Shown piece after piece: positions 20,428 through 30,782 of a DNA stretch of 64,000 bases. The DNA is from Yamadazyma tenuis (taxonomy: Eukaryota; Ascomycota; Pichiomycetes; Serinales; Debaryomycetaceae). A model generated the notes under the pieces. That model did no database searches. It saw only the letters and a list, made by a program, of their open reading frames with translations, and was not told the origin of the DNA. Made by a program: the position numbers and the translations under genes. Within the stretch, counting starts at the first letter, position 1. Each line of letters starts with the position of its first letter. The stretch is from the NCBI RefSeq assembly GCF_029203305.1, contig NC_089461.1, positions 1,860,001 to 1,924,000 on the forward strand, in the 5' to 3' direction.

Positions 20428-21681
20428 TCAGTTGCGAGAGCCGGGCGGCATACGAGGTGGTGGCATTCGCGTGGGAGCAGTGCCGGACGAAGAAGGTGGC
20501 GTTGAGGTAGATGTAGAAATATTTGTGGAAGAAAAAGGTGCTCTTGGTGAGGGTCCAGTTGCAGCCGGTGCTCTGGTTGAATTCTGGCGTTCTTTCCACG
20601 GTGCTCCGGTTGACACTCCTGTTGACGGTACTCCTGGTAGCACTTTTGTCGGCACATTCTCCTTCTCCTTCTCTGCCTCCTGCTTCACTGGCAAATCTTT
20701 CAAATTCTCATCCTTCCAAGGATACAACACACCACCAAACCAAAAGTGTTGCACTACAGGAAACTTCCCAAGCACCTCCACGTCATACATCTTTAAAAGA
20801 CCCGAAAGAACCTTCTTCCAGAGCGTCACCGACGTGTGGATGTCATAGATAAGTGGAGAATGATTCTTGAACGGCCCCGATTTGATCTTCTGGATAAATG
20901 CCAAAGCATTGATGTAGAGATTGGTGTCAAGGAACTCGGAGATCGTTCCCTCATTGAGACACTGGCTCACTGGAGGAGCATATCTGGAAACGGGTTCGTT
21001 GAACTGAGCAGCTCCCAATATATAGATGAAATGGAAATGGTCATCCAACCCCCACACACCATGGGAGCCGGCCGGTTCCAAGCTGTACGTCAATATAAGT
21101 CGCCTGACCAAGTCGTAGTACCTGGCGAAAATTACAAGGATATCCTGGCCCGTTATATTTTTGAGAGCGTCAGCCTTGAGGAGTGATCCAATAAACGCAA
21201 CAAACGACAACTCATGGCCGGTGCCAAAGTCCAATCTTATACCAGAGCCGAACGCTGCCACGAAATAGTAGCTCAATTCCAGCAAGAACCCGGCTTTGTT
21301 TGTGTTGAGGATGTCTAATTCCTGTAGTTTTCCAGCGGCAGAATCTTCAAGTTGGCCATACCAATCCCTAAACGCATAGTTACCAAATCGACGTGGGCCT
21401 GGGAGTGGCGGAAAGTTTTCAATGACCAGGTCGAAGTATGCTAGCAGGTTGAGAACTCGCTGGCCATTGGGACATTGAATAGTGTATGTTTCTGTTGCGT
21501 GCTCACATTTGAGGGCTGAGACCAATTTCAAGTTCAATATGCCTCGCGGGAGCTCATGCGACTTGACAAGTACTAAGATAGAATGGATTGCTTCCTGGAT
21601 ATTCAGGTATGCAATTGACCGCCGGAAGGCTGATAGATCACTGGCATCCACAATCTTTTTGCAAGGATGTGAGTAGCTCAT
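20428..21681 (-). CDS. RRD1: PP2A phosphatase activator (PTPA) Rrd1
   Basis: 417-residue peptidyl-prolyl isomerase of the PTPA family, which activates PP2A-like phosphatases (Sit4/Pph21/22). Signature stretches are intact: PPLPGPRRFGN (about residue 92), RLDFGTGHELSF, SLEPAGSHGVWGLDDHFHF (about 200), GPFKNHSPLIYDI and FPVVQHFWFGG (about 307). The C-terminal ~90 residues are a low-complexity Ser/Thr/Pro tail ending with MPPP repeats; S. cerevisiae Rrd1 has a similar tail and Rrd2 does not, so RRD1 is preferred. The longer frame to 21711 starts at TTG; the first ATG is at 21679-21681. Confidence 0.9.
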   Translation of the reverse strand: MSYSHPCKKIVDASDLSAFRRSIAYLNIQEAIHSILVLVKSHELPRGILNLKLVSALKCEHATETYTIQCPNGQRVLNLLAYFDLVIENFPPLPGPRRFGNYAFRDWYGQLEDSAAGKLQELDILNTNKAGFLLELSYYFVAAFGSGIRLDFGTGHELSFVAFIGSLLKADALKNITGQDILVIFARYYDLVRRLILTYSLEPAGSHGVWGLDDHFHFIYILGAAQFNEPVSRYAPPVSQCLNEGTISEFLDTNLYINALAFIQKIKSGPFKNHSPLIYDIHTSVTLWKKVLSGLLKMYDVEVLGKFPVVQHFWFGGVLYPWKDENLKDLPVKQEAEKEKENVPTKVLPGVPSTGVSTGAPWKERQNSTRAPAATGPSPRAPFSSTNISTSTSTPPSSSGTAPTRMPPPRMPPGSRN

Positions 21682-22134
21682 GATGGTGAATTTGAGAAGT
21701 CGCGGGTGCAAAAAGTTGGAGGAAAGTGCATAAAATAGAAAGAAGGGTATAGCAAGCTATGGGGAAAAAGAGGACACCATAAGATATAAGTATTTGGATT
21801 TCATCTATAGAATACCATGTGAAGCATCATGATCAGAAGGCAAATTCGAAAGAACTGCACCAAGATCACCTTAAATACTTTACCTTATATGCCACTTCTA
21901 CATATTAAAATCTATTACCGGAGGCCTTCATCCACAATAACCTCCATCTTACGGAGCCTTCATCTTCAACAACCTCCGTCTTATCCACAAATACCTATAT
22001 GGCACATATATTAATCCAAACCAAACCTATACCGATTCTATACCCATAGTTTACCGATGAAAACATACTAATGTTACATGCACACACCCCAAAGTGTCCC
22101 TAATATCCTGAATCTACCTGATTCCATTCCTGTC
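21682..22134. other. Intergenic region between the SWIRM gene and RRD1
   Basis: About 450 bp of A/T-rich DNA (RRD1 upstream region and SWIRM-gene 3' side). A degenerate direct repeat of the form CGGAGGCCTTCATC / CGGAGCCTTCATC lies at about 21920-21965. No gene is seen. Confidence 0.6.
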
Positions 22135-23118
22135 CTACAAGTACCTGTCAAAGTGATGGTCGTCCAACCAACCAACCTTTTCAAACGCAGCAAAAAGCCT
22201 AGATGCCTTATTGACATCAATTCTGCAAGCCTTCTGAGCATCGGTTCTCCGAAACTGCATGCCTGCCCGGAGTCTGTTCACCTTCTCATAAAACAACCGC
22301 CTTTTCGAGTCCAAATAAACGTTACATGGCAATCTCAACACCGATGCCAATGTCACCTCAGCCGGATGCAACTTGTGAGTGTTGGGATCTCCCGACAAGT
22401 CCATGGGCTGGCCCTTCCAGTCAATCTTCATACACTTGGCGTTGTTGGGCAACGTACTGAGTTCTGGAGAGTAGTCAGGAATGTTCTCGTCAATGAAGCT
22501 CTGTTGCTGCTGCTGAATGTTGGGTTTCCTCTTTTTGGGAGACGAAGCTGGTGATGACGACCGGGTGGGGAGCTTGTCAGTCAACTCGTTATTGGACTCC
22601 TTGATGATTCTTCTGGTTCTAACCTTATTGCTGCCATTATCTGAGTTTGAGTTCAGGTCTGACAAATGGCCCATAAACCCATTGGTGTTGTACTTTCTCT
22701 TTTTGGCCCCGGCCTTTTCCCTCAAGTACCGGTCGGTTTCCTTCTTCTTTATGATGCTGTACTTCTTCAAAAACGCAAACTGGCGGGCCCGGTAGTCGTT
22801 ATTCAAGTTAGTCCAGGGGTTTACCTTCAAGTCATAATTGTTATAATTCTCCAAACTAAAGGGTTTGTTGGGCAAGTAGCTTCTGATCAAAGCCTGGTCG
22901 CCTGCCACCGGAGCTGGGCCGACGGAGTCAGTGCGCTGGTAGGGCGACAATGGGGGAGATAAAATGTCCAATTGGTTGGGTTTGTTATGGGAACTAGAGC
23001 TGGTTGCAATTGCAATTCTTTGCGATTTGGCCTCAAGCTGAGGATTCTGAGGAGTTAAGCATCCTTCGTCCAATCTACTGCTTATGGACTTGGCCAGTGG
23101 ATGGTAGATGGTAGACAT
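22135..23118 (-). CDS. SWIRM-domain protein (Fun19 / Laf1 type)
   Basis: 327-residue protein. The first two thirds are Ser/Asn/Lys-rich, with a basic patch (KKKETDRYLREKAGAKKRK) and a short Gln run, so probably disordered. The last ~95 residues form a SWIRM domain (from MKIDWKGQPMDLS through HPAEVTLASVLRLPC to DVNKASRLFAAFEKVGWL). This arrangement, a lone C-terminal SWIRM after a disordered N terminus, matches S. cerevisiae Fun19/YOR338W and S. pombe Laf1/Laf2, which associate with histone deacetylase complexes. A nuclear, chromatin-linked role is inferred; the orthologue choice is not settled, so no symbol is given. Start at ATG 23116-23118, no intron. Confidence 0.85.
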   Translation of the reverse strand: MSTIYHPLAKSISSRLDEGCLTPQNPQLEAKSQRIAIATSSSSHNKPNQLDILSPPLSPYQRTDSVGPAPVAGDQALIRSYLPNKPFSLENYNNYDLKVNPWTNLNNDYRARQFAFLKKYSIIKKKETDRYLREKAGAKKRKYNTNGFMGHLSDLNSNSDNGSNKVRTRRIIKESNNELTDKLPTRSSSPASSPKKRKPNIQQQQQSFIDENIPDYSPELSTLPNNAKCMKIDWKGQPMDLSGDPNTHKLHPAEVTLASVLRLPCNVYLDSKRRLFYEKVNRLRAGMQFRRTDAQKACRIDVNKASRLFAAFEKVGWLDDHHFDRYL

Positions 23119-24835
23119 GCTGAAGATTATGATAGTTGTTGTTACTTGTGAGTTGAGGATTTTTGGGACACCAGATGAGTTTTATACAAAAAATTTTTTT
23201 GTAAACATAAGTTTCTTTTTCCCTTTATCGCCTTGCAAAAAAGAAACCACCAGGGAGATCTAGAGACAAAAAAACATTCTGCAATTGTGTACGGAAGGGG
23301 GAACCATACAAGCCAATGTCTACGAAGGGGTTAGAGGAAAGGTTGGGGAAGGTTCTGGTGAAAGTCCTGTTTTCTTATCGGTTGTGTAGGGTCCATCTCA
23401 TCACTTAATTGATGCAAATTTTTCTGACCTGCTGCAGGTAATGACTATGGCTCGGTGCACGACCGGTGAAATTCTGGGGTCAGGCGCTGCTTGGCGCAGT
23501 GGCCTCTGGCGGTGGCTGGTTCCCGCTCGTGTGAGCTTCGCGGTGCGGCGCTTTCGGGTGCAGCCGTTCGACAGTTATCTGTCACCTTCTTGGCTTGGGT
23601 TGCTGGGAGCATCCAATGGATTGCTGACAGCAACTACGGTATGCTAGTGCCAATCCTGGGATGACTGGGCATGATATGGGAGTCACCCGTCGTGTATGAA
23701 TGGTATGAATGGTGGTACACATTTCGTGACTAATTTCACCTATCCAATTGGGGTGGTCTTTCTTTTAAGTTATCCTGTACAATGGCAAAAGGAAATTCGC
23801 TAGCTCCAAACAGGTGATTTATCCGAATCAGGGTGCTAATTTGTTTGGGTGGATGTGAGTAGACCGTGTAGGCGGTGTATATGTACCTGTGAGAGGTTGG
23901 GAGTTGGGTGGGAGTTTGGCGGTGGTGGTGGAACCAGGATCTGGACATCTGCAGAACCAGATCCTAAACTGGAGGCAATTGCGTGCGTCCCCGAGAACTT
24001 CCATGAGTGGCTGCAGGTAAGCAGGATCTGTGGGTGGGTGATTGGCTGCGTGGGGGTACCAAACGGTGGAAGGGGCACGACCGATTCCGGGATTCCGGTT
24101 TACAACGGCTGCACCTGGAGCCCTTGCAACCAATGGTGCTACGGTGACAAATGCGGTGTAGTCGAGGGAGGAAGCTGGTTTAGTTTCCTCGGTAAACGCC
24201 CATCTGTTTAATTCTTCTAAACCATCACCTAGATTACAAACATCTATGCGCACTGCCAAAACAGAATTACAAGGTTTCTGCTTCTACTTAAAGTTTAAGG
24301 CTCTCCGGTTACGAACGCATATATAGCATGTCGCTGTTAATTGTCTGTTACCTGTTCACCTTGGCGTGTACAGTCTGGCTAACCAGGAATATTAAGTATG
24401 GGTGTGCGACCACCCAAAAAGTCACACCTAAAGGGAAGGGTATTTAATGGACTGAAGGGCTACAGTTGCTTGCTTTGGCAGTGTGTTTTGGAATCGGTCA
24501 CTGAGGTCCAAATATTTCCTACAAAGATCGGCGGGTATTTGTATAATTTGCTTCCAATTCTTGGAGTCAATTCACACGGTTTTACTTGCACAATTTGCAG
24601 TCAGTAGCTGATAATCTCTATGTAATGAACAAACCAATGATGTAAGATCAAAAGCACAAGGGTATGAAAATTAGTTACCTCCCCGTTGTGATAGAAACAG
24701 TCACATCAGTATGGAGTCAACTGTGTTCACTGCAACCCAGAAACAGTTCTTAACCAAACATTTGCACAACCAGTGGAGGTGTTCTCGCACGACCCCGCGA
24801 CTTAAGTATCTCATCGATGAGCATGTAAATCACTA
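23119..24835. other. Gene-poor intergenic stretch between divergent genes
   Basis: 1.7 kb between the divergent starts of the SWIRM gene and SMM1. It contains poly-A/T tracts at 23190-23230, a G/T-rich mid-section and only short ORFs (at most 143 codons) with unlikely protein composition and no family match. No tRNA box A/B pair, TACTAAC branch site or repeat array was seen. Confidence 0.55.
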
Positions 24836-26089
24836 ATGAACTACACGGGAAAGTTTGTGCTAGCACCTATGGTGCGTAGTGGAGAGTTGCCCACACGTCT
24901 CCTCGCACTCAGACATGGTGCTGATTTGGTGTGGTCACCCGAAATCGTCGACAAAAAGTTGCTCACGTGTACAAGGCTGTACAACTCCAAACTCAACACC
25001 ACTGAGTTCAGGGAACCGAATGGAAGGATCGCCTTAAGCACATATAAGCCATCGGAAGCAGGAAAGCTCATCTTCCAAATGGGTTCTTCCAGCCCGGAGC
25101 TTGCAGTGAAGGCAGGGCTAATGGTAATCAACGACGTGGATGGTATTGATCTTAACTGTGGGTGTCCCAAAAACTTTTCAGTCCATTCGGGAATGGGAGC
25201 TGCTCTTTTAAGCACACCGACTTTACTTTGTGACATCTTGAAAAGCTTGGTACAGAAGGTGGGGGACCCCAACAACAAGCCGATCAGCTGCAAAATCCGT
25301 CTTCTTGGAGACTTGCCATCAACTTTGGAGTTGGTGGAGCAGATTTGTCAGACTGGAATCAAAAACTTGACGTTGCATTGTCGGACCCGCTCCATGCGGA
25401 ACCGTGAAGAGCCTCTCCATGACTACGTTCCCGAAATCATCAAGATCACAAAAAAGTATAACATTAGCTTCATCATTAACGGTAACTTGCGCAATCGGTT
25501 GGACTTTTTCGAATTGCAACAAAGATACGGGCCGGAAGTGGGAGGTATGGTGGCAGAGGGTGCTGAGGCCAATCCCTCAGTGTTCAGCATCAATCCTGTA
25601 CCCTGGAACGAGATTATCTTGGAGTTTTTGCAAATTTGTTTCAAGTTTGAGAATCATCCCTCCAACACCAAGTATATTCTTTTGAACCAAATTCCTTCCA
25701 AGTCAAAATACTACCAGAAGTTTGCCCGAATGAAGACCAACTTGGACATGCTCAATTTGGCCAAGGAACTCCAAGTAGACAAGGACGAACCACTTAATGG
25801 AAAAATCAAATTTAGGCATTTGCAGAAAGAACGGCTTCAAACTATTGAGCAGTACAGTGCTTGGAAAAAGGAGGTGATATCCAAACTTTCTCAGGATATA
25901 GAGAACGTTTCTTTGGGCCCCATTGACTTCACCAAGGAGTTTTCCGATGTCGGAGTCGAGTCGAGTGAAGAAACTGTGGAATCCAAGTCTCACGTCACCG
26001 ACACCAACACTTCCACCACAAAGATCACCACAAAGAGAAGACTCTCTCTTGACAACACATTACCTCACAAGACCCTTAAGTCTACCTAG
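24836..26089 (+). CDS. SMM1: tRNA dihydrouridine synthase Smm1/Dus2
   Basis: 417-residue FMN enzyme that reduces uridine-20 in the D-loop of cytoplasmic tRNAs using NADPH. The start LAPMVRSGELPTRLLALRHGADLVWSPEI is the Dus2-specific N terminus. The active-site segment NCGCPKNFSVHSGMGAALL holds the conserved catalytic Cys (C110); FMN/substrate motifs KIRLL and LTLHCRTRSMRNREEP follow. The last ~90 residues are variable and Lys/Ser/Thr-rich, with a KRRLSLDN basic patch near the end. The usual length is about 384. Start is the ATG at 24836. It converges with TIM23, with 64 bp between stops. Confidence 0.93.
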   Translation: MNYTGKFVLAPMVRSGELPTRLLALRHGADLVWSPEIVDKKLLTCTRLYNSKLNTTEFREPNGRIALSTYKPSEAGKLIFQMGSSSPELAVKAGLMVINDVDGIDLNCGCPKNFSVHSGMGAALLSTPTLLCDILKSLVQKVGDPNNKPISCKIRLLGDLPSTLELVEQICQTGIKNLTLHCRTRSMRNREEPLHDYVPEIIKITKKYNISFIINGNLRNRLDFFELQQRYGPEVGGMVAEGAEANPSVFSINPVPWNEIILEFLQICFKFENHPSNTKYILLNQIPSKSKYYQKFARMKTNLDMLNLAKELQVDKDEPLNGKIKFRHLQKERLQTIEQYSAWKKEVISKLSQDIENVSLGPIDFTKEFSDVGVESSEETVESKSHVTDTNTSTTKITTKRRLSLDNTLPHKTLKST

Positions 26090-26153
26090 ATAACGATTAA
26101 TGTACAAAATTTTGCTATACACAAGATTGGTTTATGCTATTTACCCTCTTCCC

Positions 26154-26780
26154 CTACTGTAAAACTCTCTTAATTCCACACCATGCACCTGCAGCAGCAG
26201 CCATGATCACGGTGGAGTATCCCATGGGTCTCACACCTGCACTACTTCTGAAGAGAGCACCAGCCAAAGCACCGGCTGCCACTGAGTTCAAATCATCGTG
26301 TTTGCCTCTGACAGCGTCCAACGAAGAATCAATCAAATTATACGTCAACGCCAACACCCCAGCCGAGTTCCCCAAGAAGGGGCCTCTCTTGGTGATGTGA
26401 TTCAACACTGTGTTCAACTTCAATCTGGAAGACGAGTTGGCAGGTAAATTCTGCAATCCTTCTTGAAATCCATAAGCACCTCCAACTCCCAAACCCAACA
26501 AGTACACGGCCCCGGTTCCGTAACACAAGTCGTCGGTCCAGTTTCTGGAAGGAATCAACCCTTGGGCGCCTTCCACCGTGTTTAATTGTTCTTCTTCCAA
26601 ATCCAAGTATTCGATACCTCTATCCAAGCCGGCCAAAGGATGTAACTTCTGCGAGTCAAAGAGACCTGGCTGACCCAAGAAGGAGCTGATGTTGCTGACT
26701 TCTTTGGCGTCGAAACCTAACGTGCTGCTCTCTCCTTGATGTTCTTGTGTTTGTGGCGATCCTCCTAATAACCAGTTCAT
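26154..26780 (-). CDS. TIM23: Mitochondrial import channel subunit Tim23
   Basis: 208-residue channel-forming subunit of the presequence translocase of the inner mitochondrial membrane. The hydrophilic N-terminal half faces the intermembrane space and ends with the conserved LHPLAGLDRGIEYLDLEEEQ motif. The C-terminal half is a Tim17/22/23 domain with four membrane segments and the conserved runs IPSRNWTDDLCYGTGAVYLL, LNTVLNHITKRGPFLGNSAG and DAVRGKHDD. The length is near the S. cerevisiae value (222). The start ATG at 26778-26780 gives the expected MNWL N terminus. Confidence 0.96.
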   Translation of the reverse strand: MNWLLGGSPQTQEHQGESSTLGFDAKEVSNISSFLGQPGLFDSQKLHPLAGLDRGIEYLDLEEEQLNTVEGAQGLIPSRNWTDDLCYGTGAVYLLGLGVGGAYGFQEGLQNLPANSSSRLKLNTVLNHITKRGPFLGNSAGVLALTYNLIDSSLDAVRGKHDDLNSVAAGALAGALFRSSAGVRPMGYSTVIMAAAAGAWCGIKRVLQ

Positions 26781-27072
26781 GTTTGCCTTTTGTATCGGTA
26801 TAGTCGATGAAAATTTTTAAAAGTGCGAGGGTGGATTTGAAGCTTGGTTACCCGGCTGCTCTATGAACATTTGCAGCCATGGGAACAGTATTTTACAATT
26901 ACCGAATTGGAAAGTGGTGTTTCGGTGGAAGTGGGGCTGCTGTGAACATAGCTTACATGGATTATATGCTGGCTCTTCAGTGCGGTGGCACAATCTTGTT
27001 TCTGTTATGGTGTGTTGGTATGCTCTGCTACTGATGATTTAAACGAGCGTGAGGGTAGTTTTGCTTACCAGA

Positions 27073-27504
27073 ATGACTTTCCAGTACATCAATGTGATTG
27101 ATGAATCTTTCGACACCACGTTGGACTGGGACCAGCTTGATGCTATTGTGGTACAAAATCGTATTAGAATGCTGCGTAACCGGTCCGTGAGACTTCCTTC
27201 ACAGTTATGGGTAAGTACAATGCCTCTTCCGAACTATAGCCCACCACCACAAGAAAAGTTCCACCTCTTGGGAGAGCTGCTCAATAGGCCTGTTCCGGTG
27301 AAACCTATGTTGCCCCCGTTTGCGACCAACACCCAGATGTGCAATTATGTGCACAAAAAGTACATTTATTCGCAGCACTTGATGGAACAGCTACAAAGGC
27401 AGAACTCGTACCACAATAAGTACGTAGAGAGTCTAAGACGGACGAAGTTGAAACACCACCACGACACGGAGTTAAGCAGAAGATTATCGAGAAGAGTCAT
27501 GTAG
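27073..27504 (+). CDS. Small basic protein of unknown function
   Basis: 143 residues from the first ATG (27073; the frame extends to 27049 only through GTG). The N-terminal 30 residues are acidic and the rest basic, with many Arg, Lys and His; the C terminus ends RRLSRRVM. No domain is recognised. It has no predicted membrane segment and no signal peptide. Support for coding is only the open frame, even codon use and position between two real genes (diverging from TIM23, converging with the transporter). A TACTAAC-like branch site upstream is absent, so no extra exon is proposed. It could be a clade-specific gene or a chance ORF. Confidence 0.45.
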   Translation: MTFQYINVIDESFDTTLDWDQLDAIVVQNRIRMLRNRSVRLPSQLWVSTMPLPNYSPPPQEKFHLLGELLNRPVPVKPMLPPFATNTQMCNYVHKKYIYSQHLMEQLQRQNSYHNKYVESLRRTKLKHHHDTELSRRLSRRVM

Positions 27505-27714
27505 GATTTGAGTTTAGAACAAATAAGTCCTAAAGACTATTTGTTAGTACTGTAGGATTAAATAAACACCTCCCAGTTGCAGCCATACGATTATCAGCGA
27601 CAAAATCCACAAAACAAACAATTTCCCATTCCCGACTACAAATACCCGCTCTACTTAACCACAGAAACACTACCCTTCAAGAAAATTGTATATTACAATG
27701 CCAATAAGAGATCC

Positions 27715-29430
27715 CTAAACCTCGATGTGCGACACATGAGTCTTGGAAGAAACTCTGGAAACCAATTCCGTCTCTTCCTCGTGGAGACCAGCATGGTGGT
27801 ACGGCATCGTGGCAGCAATTCTCACCACCTGCCATGGCTTGTTGATAGGGGTTTTGTTAAAAATGAGATCCATTTCTTCCAAGGATCTTCCCTTTGTTTC
27901 TGGATAGAAGATGTACAACACGGGAACAATCAAAAAGTTGATTCCAGCAAACAACGCATAGGTGAACGGACCGATACTTTGGAAAAGCACCGGTGTGATC
28001 ATCACCACCACAAAGTTACTGAGCCAGTTACAACAGGTGGAAATGGCTGCCGATGGAGCTCTTGTTTCCAAAGACGTCAATTCTGGAGGTAACAACCACA
28101 TTTCAGAAAGGAAAGCTAAGGCAAAGAATGTGTTGAATCCAAACAAAAACACGGCTGCCACTATCGGAGCCCCATTGCGTCTTCCACCCCACTTATCGTC
28201 GGAATAGTACGAAGCAACCGTCAACACCACCATGCAAACACACTGGCCGATTGAACCTGCGATCAACAAGGGTCTTCTGCCCCATTTTTCAATAAAAAGA
28301 ATGGGGATTAACCCTGCTAAGAAGTACTCGAGCCCATTGCAAGCAGCCAAGATTCTGGAGTCCAAAGCATTCAATCCGATATACTGTTCAAAAATTGTAC
28401 CCGCATAGTAAGTGATCAAGTTGATACCACAAATCTGCTGGATCAACTGGGCCCAGCCAGCAAGACACAACCGGTGGAAGTGACGTTTGGGACCCTGCTT
28501 GAACAACCGTCTAAACGAGAACTTGTCGGCCCCGGTGGATTTTTCCATTCTGATAGACTCCTCAATCTCATTGATTTCGTCGTTGACAATAGCACTGTTG
28601 GCGGGAACACCCTCCAACGCCGAAAACACCTTCCGGGCCTCATGCACTCGTCCTTGTCTAAGCAACCATCTTGGAGACTCAGGAAACTTGAAGATGAAAG
28701 GCATGATCACCAACGGGAAAATACACTGGAAAGCAATAGGAAACCTCCAGGAAACAGCTTGGTGGGGGTGCAAATTTCTCGTGAAGTAGAAGGCAAAGTC
28801 CACCCAGTAGGAGATAGCAATTCCACCGGCGATCAAGGCTCCGTGGATACAGATCAACTTACCTCTCTGTTCTGGTTTTGCAATTTCGGACTGCCAAACC
28901 GGTACGGTGGAGGTGATAAACCCGTTTCCAAGACCTGTAACCACTCTGGCAACTATCAAATGGGAGATATGGAATGCACACGCCTGTAAGGCCCCTCCTA
29001 TCATCATAATAAAGCATCCGGCAAACACCAACTTGATTCTTCCATACTTGTCTCCCAACCAGATGGTTGATAGAGCCGATGCAAAACACCCGATTTCGTA
29101 GATACCAATGGCAAAGCCCTGGAAGGCAGACCGACTGTACCCGTAGGTGACGGTATCGATTTCCGGGAAGGTTTCACGAAAGTGGCCCAAAGTTAACAAT
29201 GAACCCATAACACCCTGGTCATAACCGAACAAGATGAAACCAACACCACACATAATGGCCACCGCCAAGTGCAACTTTTTGCCCTGCATTCCTATATAAC
29301 TGTAGATTTGGTCATCATCCAGGCCATTGCTGTCGGAATATTGCACGGGAGAAGGCGTAGTAAGCTTTTCGTCGCTTTGGAAGATGTGCTGACCAGCAGG
29401 CACTGAATCTGTCTGGGAGGTACTGGACAT
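27715..29430 (-). CDS. MFS sugar/polyol transporter, Stl1 type
   Basis: 571-residue major facilitator with twelve expected membrane segments. Family motifs: LFGYDQGVMGSLL in TM1; DKYGRIK in the loop after TM2; TSTVPVWQSEIAKPEQRG; YWVDFAFYF; FPESPRWLL; EKWGRRPLL; and the terminal PETKGRSLEEMD. PVWQSE and YW(V/I)DF are shared with S. cerevisiae Stl1 (glycerol/H+ symporter) and related Candida HGT proteins, so a polyol or sugar proton symporter at the plasma membrane is likely; the substrate cannot be read from the sequence. Both tails are cytoplasmic; the C-terminal one is Glu- and Ser-containing. Start at ATG 29428-29430. Confidence 0.9.
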   Translation of the reverse strand: MSSTSQTDSVPAGQHIFQSDEKLTTPSPVQYSDSNGLDDDQIYSYIGMQGKKLHLAVAIMCGVGFILFGYDQGVMGSLLTLGHFRETFPEIDTVTYGYSRSAFQGFAIGIYEIGCFASALSTIWLGDKYGRIKLVFAGCFIMMIGGALQACAFHISHLIVARVVTGLGNGFITSTVPVWQSEIAKPEQRGKLICIHGALIAGGIAISYWVDFAFYFTRNLHPHQAVSWRFPIAFQCIFPLVIMPFIFKFPESPRWLLRQGRVHEARKVFSALEGVPANSAIVNDEINEIEESIRMEKSTGADKFSFRRLFKQGPKRHFHRLCLAGWAQLIQQICGINLITYYAGTIFEQYIGLNALDSRILAACNGLEYFLAGLIPILFIEKWGRRPLLIAGSIGQCVCMVVLTVASYYSDDKWGGRRNGAPIVAAVFLFGFNTFFALAFLSEMWLLPPELTSLETRAPSAAISTCCNWLSNFVVVMITPVLFQSIGPFTYALFAGINFLIVPVLYIFYPETKGRSLEEMDLIFNKTPINKPWQVVRIAATMPYHHAGLHEEETELVSRVSSKTHVSHIEV

Positions 29431-30301
29431 TGTTGAATTTAAGGTTCAGATCGAGGGAAGGTGGAGGCCTTTATATACCACCATTGTGGTGGCATTGAGA
29501 ACGGGTGAGACAAGATGCACTTGCTTCTCCATACCCCACGTAAAGTCAAAAGCTAGTTTCAAAACCTTGTGCAACAATGATGTCATTTCGCAGAGGCATT
29601 GTTTGGGGCTACAGGAGTCAATTTTATCCATACTAGTCCTGACACAGCATACTACTACTCCCAGCCATCAGTTACCACCCCGACTATCTCCCAGTTCCAG
29701 AACCCATTTCATATTTTATAGTTATTGCAACTAGGGTCGGCCGTGAGCAGCTCCAACCTCGACCCCAAAGAGATCCCGCACTTCGGATTTTGCTCCCTGC
29801 CCTACCAGCAAGGCTGGAATTTCGGAGGTATCAATAACCGAGAGTAACATAGAATACTGTTGGTGGGGTGGTGGGGTAGAGGGTTGCAGAAGCAACAACA
29901 GATTTGCGCTGGGCAAACTGGTGCGGTTATTTTTGGGTGGTGGCTCAGTTGCGGTGGTTGAGGTTGCTCCAACTACCAATGAGTAAAGTGGGGGCAACCA
30001 AAGTATACAAGAAGCAGTGCAGGTTGGAAGACTAAATGAAAGGCTGTGTTAATATATTCCGACTGTGAGGGCACAAGGCCCTGATTGCCGGTGGCATCAG
30101 TGGCGGGGGTCCAGGTGGGGGGGAAGGTTTGAGGGACTGGGGGTTGGTATGAGCGCAGGTTTGGAACCAGGTGGGACACGGTACAACTTCCGGGGATCAT
30201 ACCGGCGTTAACCGATTGTTTAGGACTAGGTTGTTCGGAATCCGGTGAATGGCGGCGGTAGGCGATTGCTCAAGAGAGAGACGGTGAAAAAAATCATGAG
30301 A

Positions 30302-30354
30302 GGTGAATGGGGGGTGAGTGGGAGGTGAGTGGGAGGTGAGTGGGGGGTTAGTGG
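30302..30354. repeat. 11-bp tandem repeat, unit GGTGAGTGGGA
   Basis: About four units with degenerate ends; three consecutive near-perfect copies begin at 30313, 30324 and 30335. It is noncoding minisatellite-like DNA in the ACC1 upstream region. Confidence 0.75.
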
Positions 30355-30727
30355 CATCAGTAAAGAGTGATGAGTCCCTTGGAGGAATTCCAGGACTTCC
30401 TTATTGGTGGTATGTAAGTGCAACAGTGGCTTGGCGTAGAGCGCAAAACTTGCTACACAGCTGGAGCAGCAAGCCCATGGGCGCACGACCGATATTTGAT
30501 CGCTCGCACGCTTGTATTGCTCCGACATTGTAGACAGTGTCGTCGCGACAGGGTCGCGACACGCGAGTCATCCCAACTCCCACATCCACCGCGACACCTC
30601 CAGCCCATGTTCTACGACATTCACACCACTCAGCTGAATCCCCACAATCTCGCATACACATGAAGTTTCATCCAATCTCTGCCACTCCTCACTCCTCTCA
30701 CTGCTATCCCACTCATCTCACTGCCCA

Positions 30728-30782
30728 CTGCTATCCCACTACTATCCCACTGCTATCCCACTGCTATCTCACTACTATCTCC
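30728..30782. repeat. 11-bp tandem repeat, unit CTGCTATCCCA
   Basis: Five consecutive 11-bp units alternating CTG/CTA and CCCA/CTCA variants; further degenerate copies extend left to about 30700. It has the same period as the 30.3-kb tract and shares TCCCACT with its complement. Confidence 0.75.

Noticed and set aside
26879..27072. Upstream exon for the 143-residue orphan (ATG at 26879 joined through a ~41-nt intron)
   Set aside because: The frame can be joined, but there is no TACTAAC-like branch site and the intron would be too short.
30657..30666. CACATGAAGT, a match to the Ino2/Ino4 element known upstream of yeast ACC1
   Set aside because: A single 10-bp degenerate match over 900 bp from the start, and the Ino2/Ino4 circuit is rewired in CTG-clade yeasts.
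30302..30782. Possible CRISPR-like or transposon structure in the repeat tracts
   Set aside because: Repeats are contiguous 11-bp units without spacers, terminal inverted repeats or a transposase; the genome is a eukaryotic nuclear one.
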